A stretch of DNA of 64,000 bases from Clitoria ternatea. Its lineage: Eukaryota; Streptophyta; Magnoliopsida; Fabales; Fabaceae. The translations under genes were made by a program, and so were the position numbers. Each line of letters opens with the position of its first letter. Positions within the stretch are counted from its first letter, which is position 1. Where the stretch lies: NCBI GenBank assembly GCA_037962975.1, contig CM075676.1:30995001-31059000 (forward strand), in the 5' to 3' direction. The notes below the pieces were generated by a model. That model was not told the origin of the DNA and ran no database searches. It saw nothing but the letters and a program-made list of their open reading frames with translations. Positions 1 to 11,426 of this stretch are shown here, piece by piece.

Positions 1-25
1 GTGTGAATTAGTGGTTGGTGTCTTC

Positions 26-413
26 ATGAAAGTTGTAGATAATTATGTTAAGAGTAATTTAGGACTGGTCTCATGTCAAAACTATTTTTGTAACTCCAGA
101 AACGTTGAAAATACTAATATATGTACGTTTTGAAAGCTCATCTGGAGGCAGTGTTGTATTTTGTGGATAAATGGTATTTCTACTTAGAATTTGAATTTAT
201 GATCTGCATGAAAGTTGTAGATATTTGTGTTAAAAATAATTTAGAACTGGTTTCATGCCAAAATTGTTTTTGTAGCCCCAGAAACGTTAAAAATACTAAT
301 CTGTGTATGTTTTAAAAATCCTCTTCGAGGCAGTTTTATATTCTGTGAATAAGTGATGGTTCTGTTTAGAATTTGAATTTATGATCTTCAGGAAAGTTGT
401 ATATATTTATGTT
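26..413. repeat. 182-bp tandem repeat, about 2.1 copies
   Basis: The phrase ATGAAAGTTGTAGATA starts at 26 and 208, and a diverged form starts at 390, exactly 182 bp apart each time. The text following (a CCAGAAACGTT block, then an AGAATTTGAATTTATGATC block) also recurs. Homology fades after about 413. The repeat lies inside element E. Confidence 0.8.
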
Positions 414-941
414 ATTGAGCTATAGAAAGTGGAATCACATAAAAAGGATTTGATTTGCTCATGTTATGACTGTTTTACTAACGTATGTCGCTGTTTGGAA
501 ATGCTAAAATTTGTTTATAATGGTTATTATGGATAAAAATGATATTTTTCTCTATGGGTAATGATTTATTATTGAATTCTTGAGTGATTATGAATTATTA
601 TGAATGCTGTTGAGTATCACACAGTTTGTATATTGTGGTGGTGAATAATTATGAATAACGAAATTAATTTATATGTACATGAATGCCTTGTGGTTATTGA
701 CATATGTGGTTAAAACAGTAAATCCATGATTTTGTGAATTATTATGTGTATTGTGTCCCTTGAGGACTTGTATTTTCCAAGAGGTTTTGGAAATGTGGAT
801 ATCATGGTATGTTAAATGGTAAAGAGAATTAAAGGCATTCATGCATCATAAGCATTTGGATGCACCATGGAATTTTAGGGGTTCCATGATTGCCTACCCT
901 GGTGGGGGGTTACTCTATAATGAGTTAAAACCCTATTTTTG

Positions 942-1046
942 CGATGTGTTGGTCATGGGGCTGTAGGGATCCATGACTGTATAAATTCCTACCGATGTGT
1001 TGGTCATGGGGCTGTAGGGATCCATGACTGTATTAATTCCTACCGA
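942..1046. repeat. 51-bp direct duplication
   Basis: A 51-bp unit beginning GATGTGTTGGTCATGGGG is present at 942 and 993 nearly unchanged (one base differs), and a third copy starts and breaks off at 1044. It is inside element E. The short open frame across it is a by-product of the repeat. Confidence 0.85.
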
Positions 1047-1556
1047 TGTCTCTATGAGACCTTTTTACTGCAATATTCCCACCAAACCAAATGGATCCAG
1101 CATGACATCATTGGACTAATTAAAGACTCATTATATATAAATGAACTCGTTTGACATATCCATCATATCATTATGATTTGTTGATTGTGTTTGTGCAATT
1201 TTATCTATTTTATACTTATTCTATATTCTGTCTCACTCTTACATCAATTTTTATAGTGAATGCCACGCAGAACGAAGAATGACGTTATGATTGATGACTA
1301 TATGATATATTGCTTGGACTTATGATTTCTACTTTAATTTAATGGGTTGTAATAAATATTACGTACTATGTAGTGTTACTTCTAAATCGTTTCCGTTATG
1401 CAAATATTTCATGAATTTTATTAATCACGACTAGTATGCATGATAATATTCCGCAATTATCAAATTTTATGTGAACTCTGAGTTTAATTTATGAATTTTA
1501 AATCAATCTTTCAAAAACACGAAAAATCTATTCGGAAAATTACGCGGGGCGTCACA

Positions 1557-2059
1557 CAACTCATCTATGTTATACACAAAATCCAAGACCCAGGGCCCTG
1601 CCATATATAAAATGCTAGATACAGGCCTAACTAATTTCTACATCTTACATAAAACACATGTAGAATATCCACACAAACAATTTAGGGTCTAGGTGGTTTG
1701 TCCAAAAATCTGAGATGTTACATTAGTAATTTCAATACCAAATTTTTAAAGGGATGGGGATGGTGCAGGGAGAAATAATATGGGTGCAAGGAGAAATTTC
1801 CCAACAACTATGAGTACATTGGACTAGTTTGACCCAAAACAACAGATTGGAGTAGTCTGGTGGCCCATTTCCTAGATGGGCTATAGGCACAAAAATCTCA
1901 ACCGTTTTGACAGGTACACTGACACCGTACAACAATTGCTGGCTTGTTGTGTAGTGAGTACCAGTAGACTAAGCAAAAGCAAATAATTCATGATCAGAAG
2001 AATTGAGAAACCAAACCCTCTCGCTTTTCTACTTCCGAATCACGCTGAGTCAATCGAAA
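1557..2059. other. Region upstream of the CBSX gene, with a possible old LTR end
   Basis: No gene is seen. GATGTTACA ends at 1722. In reverse complement this is the TGTAACATC start common to the LTR elements of the window, so 1557-1722 may be a remnant of a minus-strand element into which E inserted. About 1723-2059 should contain the promoter and 5' leader of the CBSX gene. I cannot name a convincing TATA box. Confidence 0.3.
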
Positions 2060-5000
2060 ATGAACTTGGTTTTTCATGTGGAAATTCCAACTCTATCACT
2101 CCCTTGTCTTGCCGCCACCGCCATCACCCGCCGTCTACCTTCCCTCTGCGCTAATTTCCGGCACTTCCACCGCTCCGCTCGTGTTCTCAGGCTTGCCTCC
2201 GGCAACAACCTTGCCGCTAACTCTGTTCCGGTACGCCGCTATGAAATTTTAATTATTAGGAATATAAATCGAGTGATTGATTCGTTCTCCTAATCCAAAC
2301 AATCATAGCTACATAAAACAACCTCTCCAGAATTATATTCGGTTTCCACTTCTTAACTACACTCAACGTGTTCGACTTATGAATTAAATAAAAGAATTCA
2401 ATTGAAACACACCTGGTGACACTGTAATTCAGTAATAGATTGTCATACAAATTATAATCCTCTGTTTATGATAACTATTTAAAAATTCATATTTAGGTCA
2501 TTTTTAATTGGTTAATATTGTATTTTACAGTGTTGTATTTTATTTACCGCATTTTGAGTGTTAAATAATGGCAATGCAGCCAAAAAGTGGAGTATATACC
2601 GTTGGTGAGTTTATGACAAGGAAAGAGGATTTGCATGTGGTGAAGCCCACTACAACTGTGGATGAAGGTACTGTTAATAACCAAATTTATGTCATGTCAT
2701 GACGTTTTTCTGAATTAATTCAAATTTCTTTTTACATTCTGTTAAATTTTAACAGCGCTGGAAACTCTTGTTGAACAGAGAATAACTGGCTTTCCTGTGA
2801 TAGATGATGACTGGAGCTTAGTGAGTCAATATTAACCATTCTCATGGGTCACTTTAAAATTGCTGATATCATTTGCCTCTATTGTCATGTCTATTATTGT
2901 GTGTCAAATTCCAGTAACACGCTTTTTCATTTGAATTTTGTTAAACAAGTTATAGAAGAATAAGTTTGTAAATTTCATAAATATAATAATAAGCTGTTAA
3001 TTATATCTTCTTGAAAACTTGAAGTCCTTTAGCTACCTCACTGTTGACTAAATGGCTGTGTGCCTAATTATATGCTTTGAAAGAGGAAAGAAATACAGTT
3101 AGAGGCTAATTCAATTATCTACTAAGGAATCAGAATTAAGAGCAATGCTCTCCTAGAAAGATAAATTTGAATCAGTTCAGCGATATATATAGGCTATAGA
3201 TCCATTACATGTTGAATCTGTTAATTTCTTTCTTTTCATTCTTCATTTTTATGGCCAACTTAATGCGATCATTTTAGTATTTCAGGATTAATTGTTATGG
3301 AAATGACTGCAAAGGTTTTTTTTTTCCAACTGCAGGTTGGTGTTGTTTCAGATTATGACTTGTTAGCATTGGACTCTATATCAGGTAAATTGATTCAAAG
3401 GAACACCATCTTTTTCATTTGTTGAAATTTTGATTTGCACCTTATATTTGGACCGAAAAAGATGTAGGAACATGCAAATAAACTTTTGTATTTGTACTTT
3501 ATTTTATATATATTTTTTTCATATAATGATGTCCTACATCCTGATGCTCGCTTTATTTATTCATGTTTTTTAGTAAAACCTGGCAGGTTAACTTAAATGT
3601 GCGATTTTGATCTCAGGTCCTACAACAAATGATAACAGCATGTTTCCAGAAGTTGACAGGACTTGGAAAGTATGTGCAGAAACCTCCTCTATAGTTCATA
3701 TCATATGTTTATAATCCCTATAACTAATTATCATTTTTATAAGGACTAAAAATATATTCAAGTATTTAACCTTTTTGTAACTTATAAAAGTTAAAACAAC
3801 TGCACCATGTCGAAAGAGTGACTAAGGTTAAAACTAGGACCCACGTAATCTCTAAATTGTTCCAAAGCCATCTATTGCCATGGTTACTGCAGCCTTATCC
3901 TCCATGTTTGCCTTTGTGTGTTTAATTGTGAATTGTGTTTTTGTGGTGCATTTAGTATGAACTTTGAAATAGACCATCAATCTTTTTTTTTTCTGCATCC
4001 TAGTTAAATTTTCTTTCCTGGCCATCATTTTCATCATCTTTCTCTTTGTGTTCAAGTATTCCATAGTTATTAGTTACTGATTTGAATCAGAACCTGTTAT
4101 TACCCTACTGATTATTATATACTTACATGTTTAATTAAGGACCGAACTTATATATTTTTATCAGCACTGTTTGAGTAGGCCATTGCATTGTTCTTTTCTT
4201 TTGATATATAATTTTAATTGCTTGGACATCTGTTGAGTTTCCAAAGTGCATTAGGAAGATGCTTCTTTGGTAACCTCCAACAAAGCTCATTTACTTGAAT
4301 ATCTACATTAATTATTTACCAGTGGAGCTATTCATCACCACAGATAATTGTAAATAATTTGGGAAAATTAACTGGAAAGATTCCAGCTGGTTCTTCCATT
4401 GTTGGAAGTTGTAATCCAATGTGGTTGGGGGCCTCACTCAAATCTCGGCACACTCCCAGTGAAATATGCTTGAAAAGGAAAATAACAATATTTGCATGGT
4501 CATCTAAGAAGCATTGATATTGACTTCAGCGGAACAACAAAATTTGATGTGTTCATATATATTTTGAACTGTTGTGTATGTCTATGTCTCAAAGAATGGC
4601 TACTTTTTTGAAGTGTATGTGTTTCATAGATGGTATTGCACTAAACATGCTTTACATTGCTTGTAGCATTTCAAATTAATAGTTGATTTACCAACACCTA
4701 TTGGTTCACATGGGCAGCAGTTTGGTTTCCCTTAAGTAAGATCTTAAGTTGGAGTCTTATAAATAATAATAAAAAGTATAATGGGAACTAATACCCTTAT
4801 GGCATTGGTTAAAGAATAGAAAATGGAAAATTTTCTTTTAAAATCATCAATGCTGACTCTTTTATTGTTAAGGCAATCCTAACACAATTTCTGATTAAAA
4901 CTTTCTATTTTCGATTCCTGAAGCATTGTCCTTAGAACACTATGTTAGAGGACCCTAACATGGATATGTTATGAGAGTTCTGTCCCCTCAAAGGGATCTA

Positions 5001-5601
5001 TTTGGCTTCACTTAGATTGATTGAACCTGGAGTAGCTTCCAATGCCAAGGATTTCAAATAAAAACAAAGTACTAGTTGATTCAATTTGTGTCTTGTTTAT
5101 TAGAGACTGAATTCATTAATACTATGAAGTCTTGCAGACTTTCAATGAGGTTCAGAAACTTTTGAGTAAGACCAACGGAAAGTTGATTGGCGAGTTAATG
5201 ACCACTGAACCTTTGGTTGTTCAAGAGACTTCCAATCTTGAAGAGGCTGCTAGGTTCTTCTATATTCTTTTCTTTATTAATCTTCCCTTGAGTTTGAACA
5301 TATCTGTGACTTTTAGCCTTTCCTTTTCAACTGTGTTCCAAGATCGCATCCAAAAGATGAGATTTAAAATATTTAATTTTAGGTTATTGCTGGAAACAAA
5401 ATTTCGACGACTACCAGTTGTTGATGCAGAGGGTAAGCTGGTAAGACATTTCTCCATTCTGTTTTATTTGGTTAGTTTTCTGTCTTCATGCTTCTTCAGG
5501 TTTTCGAGGCCTGATTTATTTTGAAGGTTGGGATCATCACAAGAGGAAATGTTGTACGAGCTGCACTTCAAATTAAACGAGCTAGCGAAATGAGAGCATG
5601 A
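2060..5601 (+). CDS. CBSX: Chloroplast-targeted twin-CBS-domain protein (CBSX1/CBSX2 type)
   Basis: Eight exons can be joined on GT/AG borders: 2060-2230, 2580-2667, 2756-2820, 3336-3384, 3617-3669, 5138-5253, 5383-5440 and 5527-5601. They give 675 nt, 224 residues plus stop, without a frame break. Residues 1 to about 57 (exon 1) are rich in Ser, Arg and Ala with few acidic residues, like a plastid transit peptide. A first CBS motif (FMTRKEDLHVV, then ITGFPVIDDD and LVGVVSDYDLLAL) covers about residues 67-120, and a second (ELMTTEPLVV, then FRRLPVVDAEG and LVGIITRGNVVRAAL) about 161-214. Plant CBSX proteins of this layout bind adenosine nucleotides and regulate plastid thioredoxins in the family members that have been studied; that role is inferred here. 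The ATG at 2060 is chosen because it opens the transit-like stretch. Intron 5 is long (1.47 kb). CBSX1 and CBSX2 cannot be told apart here. The gene looks intact. Confidence 0.92.
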
Positions 5602-6996
5602 AAGTATGTAGAAAATCCTTCAAATGCAAGTTATTCCCGCATGAGTACAATGCCTATAGCTGCAGCCAATAAAAAAAAAATCAATATAATGTTGAAATAA
5701 CATTGAGTAATATGCTAAAAAGACCCCTAAAATTAGGAGAACAAGTTAATTAAGTCCTTCATATTATAGAAATATTATTTTAGTGAGTAAAATTTCCAAA
5801 ATTAGGTCATTTATTATTTCTCAAGTTTGTGTTCTTTTTAATCAGCTGTAATTTTCTAATTTTATGAATATTGAGTATATAATAATATCAAAACTAAAAT
5901 GATTATTGTTTGGTAATGTAAGGGATTAAAATAATTTTTTTATTTTAATGATTAAATTAATCAACACTTAATTTTGTAGGCACTTGACAACCGTTTTGTG
6001 TGAGCTTAGCTTGGGGGAAAAACAGTCACTGCATTTAGTAGTAGAGATGTTCTTAGTATGGAATTGACTTGGTCTTTAGACAAAATATCATCTGAAACAA
6101 TTACATTATTAAGTTACGGTTCAGTTCGGTTCGATTGGAATGTATGATAACATCTGATCTGATCAAATATGGTTCAGATATATTTGATCGATTTGTTCGG
6201 TTTTATTAATTATATTTTCTTGCAAAGTCAAATATAATCAAGTACAAACCATATAATTTCAGTTCAATAAAATCAATAACTACTTTAAAAAGAGAATCAC
6301 CATTGTAAAAAATTGCAGCATAATATAAAAAATCATATGTAACTAGGTCTTACTTCAAGTTTAAGTCATGTATACAATTTAGTAAAGTAATATAAATAAA
6401 TAAATAATATATTGAAGATTGTAGTTTGATTGAGTTGATTTTAATTTTCAGAGGTAGATTTGAAATCTAATCCGAACTATAAACATATGATTTTTTGTGG
6501 TTTCAGTTTGATCGATTATCGGTTATTATGAATCAGTTGAGTGATTTTATTTGTTCCAAATCTGGTGATGAATACTCCTATTTGGCCATGGATACTGTGG
6601 AGAGATTCAAAAATTGTTTGATGATCATAACCTTGTGCTAGTATAATATTATTGGGAATTTCTCACTACACCATTGTTTCTTCTTCCTGCACCATCCATC
6701 TAAAGCTTTTGTTATCAGAATAACAGAGGTACCCTGTTCCTCTTTCAAAAAAATCTAGACCATAAGTCCTAGAAGGACTTTAAAATTCAGATTTCTCTCA
6801 TTTCTGTAAAACCTTATGCGAGAAAGTTTGAGTGGCATCGGAGGAAGGGAATTCAGAATGGTACTCGAATGACAAGGTGTTAGAGGATTTTGTCGCGTCG
6901 CATTCTTTCTCGGAAAGATAAGAGAGAAAGGCCCTTGCAGCTATTTTTTTTGTTAAATCTTGCAAGACCTTCACCAATGCAATAATAGAATCCAGT
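5602..6996. other. Intergenic region downstream of CBSX
   Basis: AT-rich, with no supported gene. The first few hundred bases should hold the 3' UTR and polyadenylation site of the CBSX gene. A possible hAT remnant at 6042-6580 is listed separately. Nothing else is recognised. Confidence 0.5.
6042..6580. mobile_element. Possible non-autonomous hAT-like element
   Basis: The left end reads TAGAGATGTTC and the right end, in reverse complement, TAGGAGTATTC, both in the style of hAT terminal repeats. The interior holds GGTTCGGTTCGATTGG-like text often seen in such elements. The 8-bp flanks (TTTAGTAG and TTTGGCCA) match at only four positions, so the target duplication is not convincing. Confidence 0.3.
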
Positions 6997-8324
6997 GAGG
7001 GTTTTTTTTTATTATTAATAAGGCCTTTTAAAAAAATTTAAGAAAATGGGATTCTTTTAAAAAAATATTGCATGTCTGAAGTTTTTTTGTGTGTCGTATG
7101 GGTCCATACAACACACAAATCGTCTCTACATCGTGCGACACAACATGACTCGTGGTTGTGTCGCATTAATCATGGACGACACCACTATTATCAGGGATTA
7201 AAAATCATAACCTCAAACAATTCATGTGACATCTAGAATGTTAAGCGTCAAATGATACTTTGTAAAATTGTTGGCAGTTAAAGGTTGTAACTGCAAACAA
7301 AAATGTATAAAACTAAGATAAAAATTATATTTTTTTAAAAAAATCAATATATATTAGTAAATTTAACATGTAATATATCAAATACCACAAAAATTTAAAT
7401 AAAATACTATATTTATTTAAATCAAATATACTATATTTAATACCTAAAAATTTGAAATTAATTAAAAATTCAAATTAAAAATTAAATATATATTATCCTT
7501 AATATCTTTAGTCATTATAATTATAAATTTTATTTTTGTAAAATATATTATCTTTTCATATTTAGATTAACTTAATATTTAACAAATATAAACTTAAATA
7601 TCATGTATTACTAGATAAAACTAATTGGAAACATATATTTTATCATATGTATTTTATAATGAAAGAGATAAGTGTTTTATTTAGTTTTATTTACTAATGC
7701 ATGATATTTAAATTTAAATTTTTTAAATATTAAGTTAATCTAAAGATGAAAAGATAATAAATTTTATTTGTAAAATTTATAATTATAATGACCAAAGATA
7801 TTAAGGATAATATATATTTTATTTTTAATTTGAATTTTTAATTAATTTCAAATTTTTAGCTATTAAATATAGTATATTTGATTTAAATAAATATAATATT
7901 TTATTTAAATATTTGTGGTATTTGATGTATTGCATGTTAAATTTACTAATATATATTGATTTTTAAAAAATATAATTTTTATCTTAGTTTTATGTATTTT
8001 TGTTTGCGGTTATAACTTTAAACCGCTGACAATGTTACGAAGTTTCACCTCGCATTCAGCATGCTGAATGTCAGATGAATTGTCCGCAGTTATGATTTTT
8101 AACTGCTGATAGTATTGGTGTTGCAGTAGTGGTGTCGTCTGTGATAAATACGACACAACCACGTGTCATGTTGTTGTTGTGTCGCATGGTATAGAGACAA
8201 TTTGTGTGTCATATGAACCCAATACGACACATAAAAAGACACCAGAATTGTAATTTTTTTAAGAGAACCTCATTTTTGTAAATATTTTTTTGAAAGACCC
8301 TATTAATAATAAAAATAAAGCCCC
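6997..8324. mobile_element. Fold-back element, arms of about 630 bp around a short spacer
   Basis: The two halves are inverted copies. The left arm runs from GAGGGTTTTTTTTTATTATT near 6997 through GTGTGTCGTATGGG and ACACACAAATCGTCTCTAC to about 7625. The right arm, about 7682-8324, gives the same order in reverse complement. The inner parts (AT-rich, with AAACTAAGATAAAAATTATA) remain nearly identical, while outer parts carry indels. No ORF is present and no clear target duplication flanks the ends. It resembles a fold-back or long-TIR MITE; the superfamily cannot be assigned. Confidence 0.8.
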
Positions 8325-9636
8325 ATATGACATAAGTGGTTCCTCTAGGCGACACCTCCCACACGATGATATTTCTTTGAAAATTCTCAACTTGGTTTGG
8401 GATAAATAAAATAAAAAGGATAATAGAATTATTTTTTTTATCACTAGGGAAAAAGAGAAACTAATGAACACGCATTTTAATAACAAAATAATATGCTTTG
8501 ATTTGTTTTGTGACGCTATTCACTAACTAGAAAATATTGTCTATTTAAGGGGGAAATTGTTTGGAAGTAACGTGCAAAAGTTCATTGTAATAGTTAAAAG
8601 CACTACTAGTGTATGGTGATGAGACCAATGAAGGCATTTATTGTTTACTTTGTTGCTACAATATTAATTTAGCAACATGTCATGGATCCAAGCATGGTGT
8701 GAACTTCAACATTTCCCCTCTCTAAATGAATTCAATGTATATGTTGTTATGGTTGTCTATGTCGTAGAGGGTAAAGTTCATTGTCGGTGGCCTTGACGCT
8801 ATTGTTTAAGTTCATGTTGCAACGGTTGTTAAGATGAAAAGAAATAATCGTAAATATTGGAAATCAATTTTAAAAAACCGGATCTTAAGAGAGGTTGAAT
8901 ATGGTGGGGTAGTTTATAATGTCCAGTAGGTGATATGAACTTAGGGATACTTTGAGTATAAAACTTTTTATGAAAATAAAGAGTGATGTAGGGAGAAAAA
9001 ACCACATTAGAGGAAGAAATTCCCTAAATTAATACTCCATAACATTAGCACAAAGTTTATACGTATTTTATTTTACTACCCATCAAACTTCTTATTAGTA
9101 TCAACATTCAATAGAATGTAGTCGGCGAAGAATTGTTCTTCACATTTTGTTGTTAGATAACAGTGATTATTAAGTTCAAGTGATAAACACTAAAATTATA
9201 TCTTTTGCACCAAGAAAGGGAAGGTGTCGTGGGGTGTTCGACCACGTCATGCCAGTAAGTAAATCAGATTTTGCAAGACTCAAATTATATTTTTAGTTAC
9301 TTTGGGGCTATCTTTATTTATTTTCTATAGTATTTTGTGATATAAAAAGGTATAATTGTCTAGGTAGGATTAGAATGTTGGCTCCTTTACTTTTGAGTTT
9401 ATTTGAATTTAGTACTTTGACTTTTAAAAAATTTTAATTTGATTATTCCGTTAGTTTTAAGGTAATAGTATTAATGACGCGAGAAGCTTAGGACACTTGT
9501 TGAAATTTATGATCAACCAAAAGTCTTCGTCACTAACCCAAATGCATCCCAAATGTTAGAAATGTTGATGTTTCTCTAAGATACTAAAACTTACAAACTG
9601 TAGATGAAGTTAAAGCCTGTTTGCATTAGTGATGTT
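8325..9636. other. Intergenic, no recognised feature
   Basis: AT-rich single-copy-looking sequence between the fold-back element and the 3' LTR of copia element H. Only short, unsupported open frames occur. Confidence 0.5.
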
Positions 9637-9769
9637 TACTAGAATCAAAAGGGGGGTAGGCAAAAAATTGAAAATCAATATATTGAATAAAACTGAATAA
9701 TTACAATAGAACTAGGAGGTATATATACAAAGTGTAGCAACTAACTAACAAATTTCTAACTATATAACA
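9637..9769 (-). repeat. H: 3' LTR
   Basis: It matches the 5' LTR at 48976-49922 once the hAT insertion N is removed; the best shared block is CAACTAACTAACAAATTTCT. Read on the minus strand it begins TGTTATATAG. The outer border is uncertain by a few bases. Confidence 0.75.
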
Positions 9770-10075
9770 ATTCTAATTGTTTATGGTACCACCGTCCTTC
9801 AAGATGCATCAAATGTATTTCATGCCCATCTTGGATTGTAATCCTCAAAAAATGGATAAAACAACAGGCTTAGTAAGTAAATTAGCTAGTTGATGTGTTG
9901 ACATGAATGAGCCGAACAACATCACTAGCAACATATTTCACAAACAAAATACAAAGCAATCTTAATATGTTTAATTCTTTCATGGAATGTAGAATTGGAA
10001 ACAATGCATATTGTTGATGGATTATCATAAAACAAAAAGGTAGGACCTATATCAACTTAAAAGTCCCTGAGTAAT
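9770..10075 (-). pseudogene. H: RNase H, C-terminal part
   Basis: On the minus strand the conceptual translation contains YDNPSTICIVSN and FHERIKHIKIALYFV, matching the copia RNase H end (CDNxSAIxIAxNPVFHERTKHI). Stops interrupt it. It continues at 13878-14086 across insertion A. Confidence 0.8.
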
Positions 10076-11253
10076 TGTAATATCCCTGATGTTAAATAAA
10101 GAAAAAATAAATAAAAATATATTTTGGGTTTAAGATAATAATAAATAAAGGAAAGAAATGGAAAATAGAATTTTAAATGGAATTTCAAGGAAAATAGAAT
10201 CAGGGGGCCCTGACGCGTAGCATGGATGTGGCGCGTAGCGTCAGCGTCGCGATCAGTTTAAATCAGGGGCATGTAAAACTGAAACCCGCGAGCTCTTTCT
10301 TCTCCATTTTCTCTCCTCCCATGCGATTTTGCTTGGAGCTTGGTGAATCCTTCAAAATAATTGCGTAATTGGTCTTGGAGAAGTAAGGTAAGCATGTTAG
10401 AACCTTTGATTTGTGATTTCCTTTTCCTTCCCTCTCTAATTCGTGACCCTATTCGTGTTTGGGGTTTAATTCTTGAGTTTAAATGGTTGCTGGAACTTGG
10501 ATGAGGACCTTGGAGTATTGAGTGTAGCGGAAAGTTAACAAATTTTGTATTACGACGCTTGTAGGTTCGTATTTAAGGATTGGAAAGTCGTTTGATACGG
10601 AGGAACTTGGAAACGAAGGTCGGAAATAGAAATGGTAAGCTTCGGTAACTTAAAGTTGGAATTAGGACTTGTTTTAAGGTTATGGATTACAGTTTAGTAA
10701 TTATAATAATTTATTGAAGCTTCGTTAAATTTGTTTTAGAGTTTTGAGGATTCAGGAAAGGACCCATCAAGTGATTTGAAGCCTTGGAAAGCTCAGAATC
10801 GAGGTAAGGGGGTGTGTTGGATTAAGGTTAATGTAGAAATATGGTTATATAAATGATGTGTGGGAAAAGATGTGAGATAGCCACCTTAACATATTACGAA
10901 TTAAATTGAATAGTTGTTACTAGCGAATACAAAAAGAATTTGAGTTACTTTGCAGTAAACTATAATTGGGATAAAATGATGATTGAAAGATATGCTAGAG
11001 TACGACCCTAGGGGATAATTAACTGTTTACTAGAATAAGCGAAAGTCTGATATGAAACAGGAATAAGGAATAACGGAGTAGGAGGAAATGGTAGCTTAGA
11101 AATAAATGGGTATGTGATCAAAGAATGACGGTATTACATAAATTATAATTAGGAAAATAATGCTTTGAAATAAATAGATTGTTTCAATTGGTTGATGGAG
11201 TAAAACATGAAATTATGAAGGTACGGTATGGACTAATAAATAAACGTGTATGT

Positions 11254-11254
11254 A

Positions 11255-11312
<58 letters not shown>
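11254..11312. repeat. (TG)n(TA)n microsatellite
   Basis: About 12 TG units run directly into about 17 TA units, inside element A. Confidence 0.95.
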
Positions 11313-11314
<2 letters not shown>

Positions 11315-11375
11315 TGTGGTGTATTAGGTAAAGGGATGTCATGAGCATTATTATGATTGATAATCATTCTTATAA

Positions 11376-11377
<2 letters not shown>

Positions 11378-11419
<42 letters not shown>
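11378..11419. repeat. (TA)n microsatellite
   Basis: About 21 TA units, inside element A. Another short TA run lies near 11550. Confidence 0.95.

Positions 11420-11426
<7 letters not shown>

Larger units (their letters stand above)
1..1556 (+). mobile_element. Element E: 3' part of a large LTR-type element (TGTAACA...TGTCACA family)
   Basis: The segment ends in GGGGCGTCACA at 1556. The same terminal form (GGGGTGTCACA or close) ends elements A, D and F in this window, which begin TGTAAYATCC. No coding capacity is visible. It contains two tandem repeats, listed separately. The left end lies outside the window, so length and target duplication cannot be tested. I infer a Ty3/gypsy-like LTR or solo LTR from the shared termini alone. 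Confidence 0.55.

Noticed and set aside
3852..4064. 70-codon minus-strand frame in CBSX intron 5
   Set aside because: Lies within an intron, Lys/Met-rich from T-rich DNA, with no motif.
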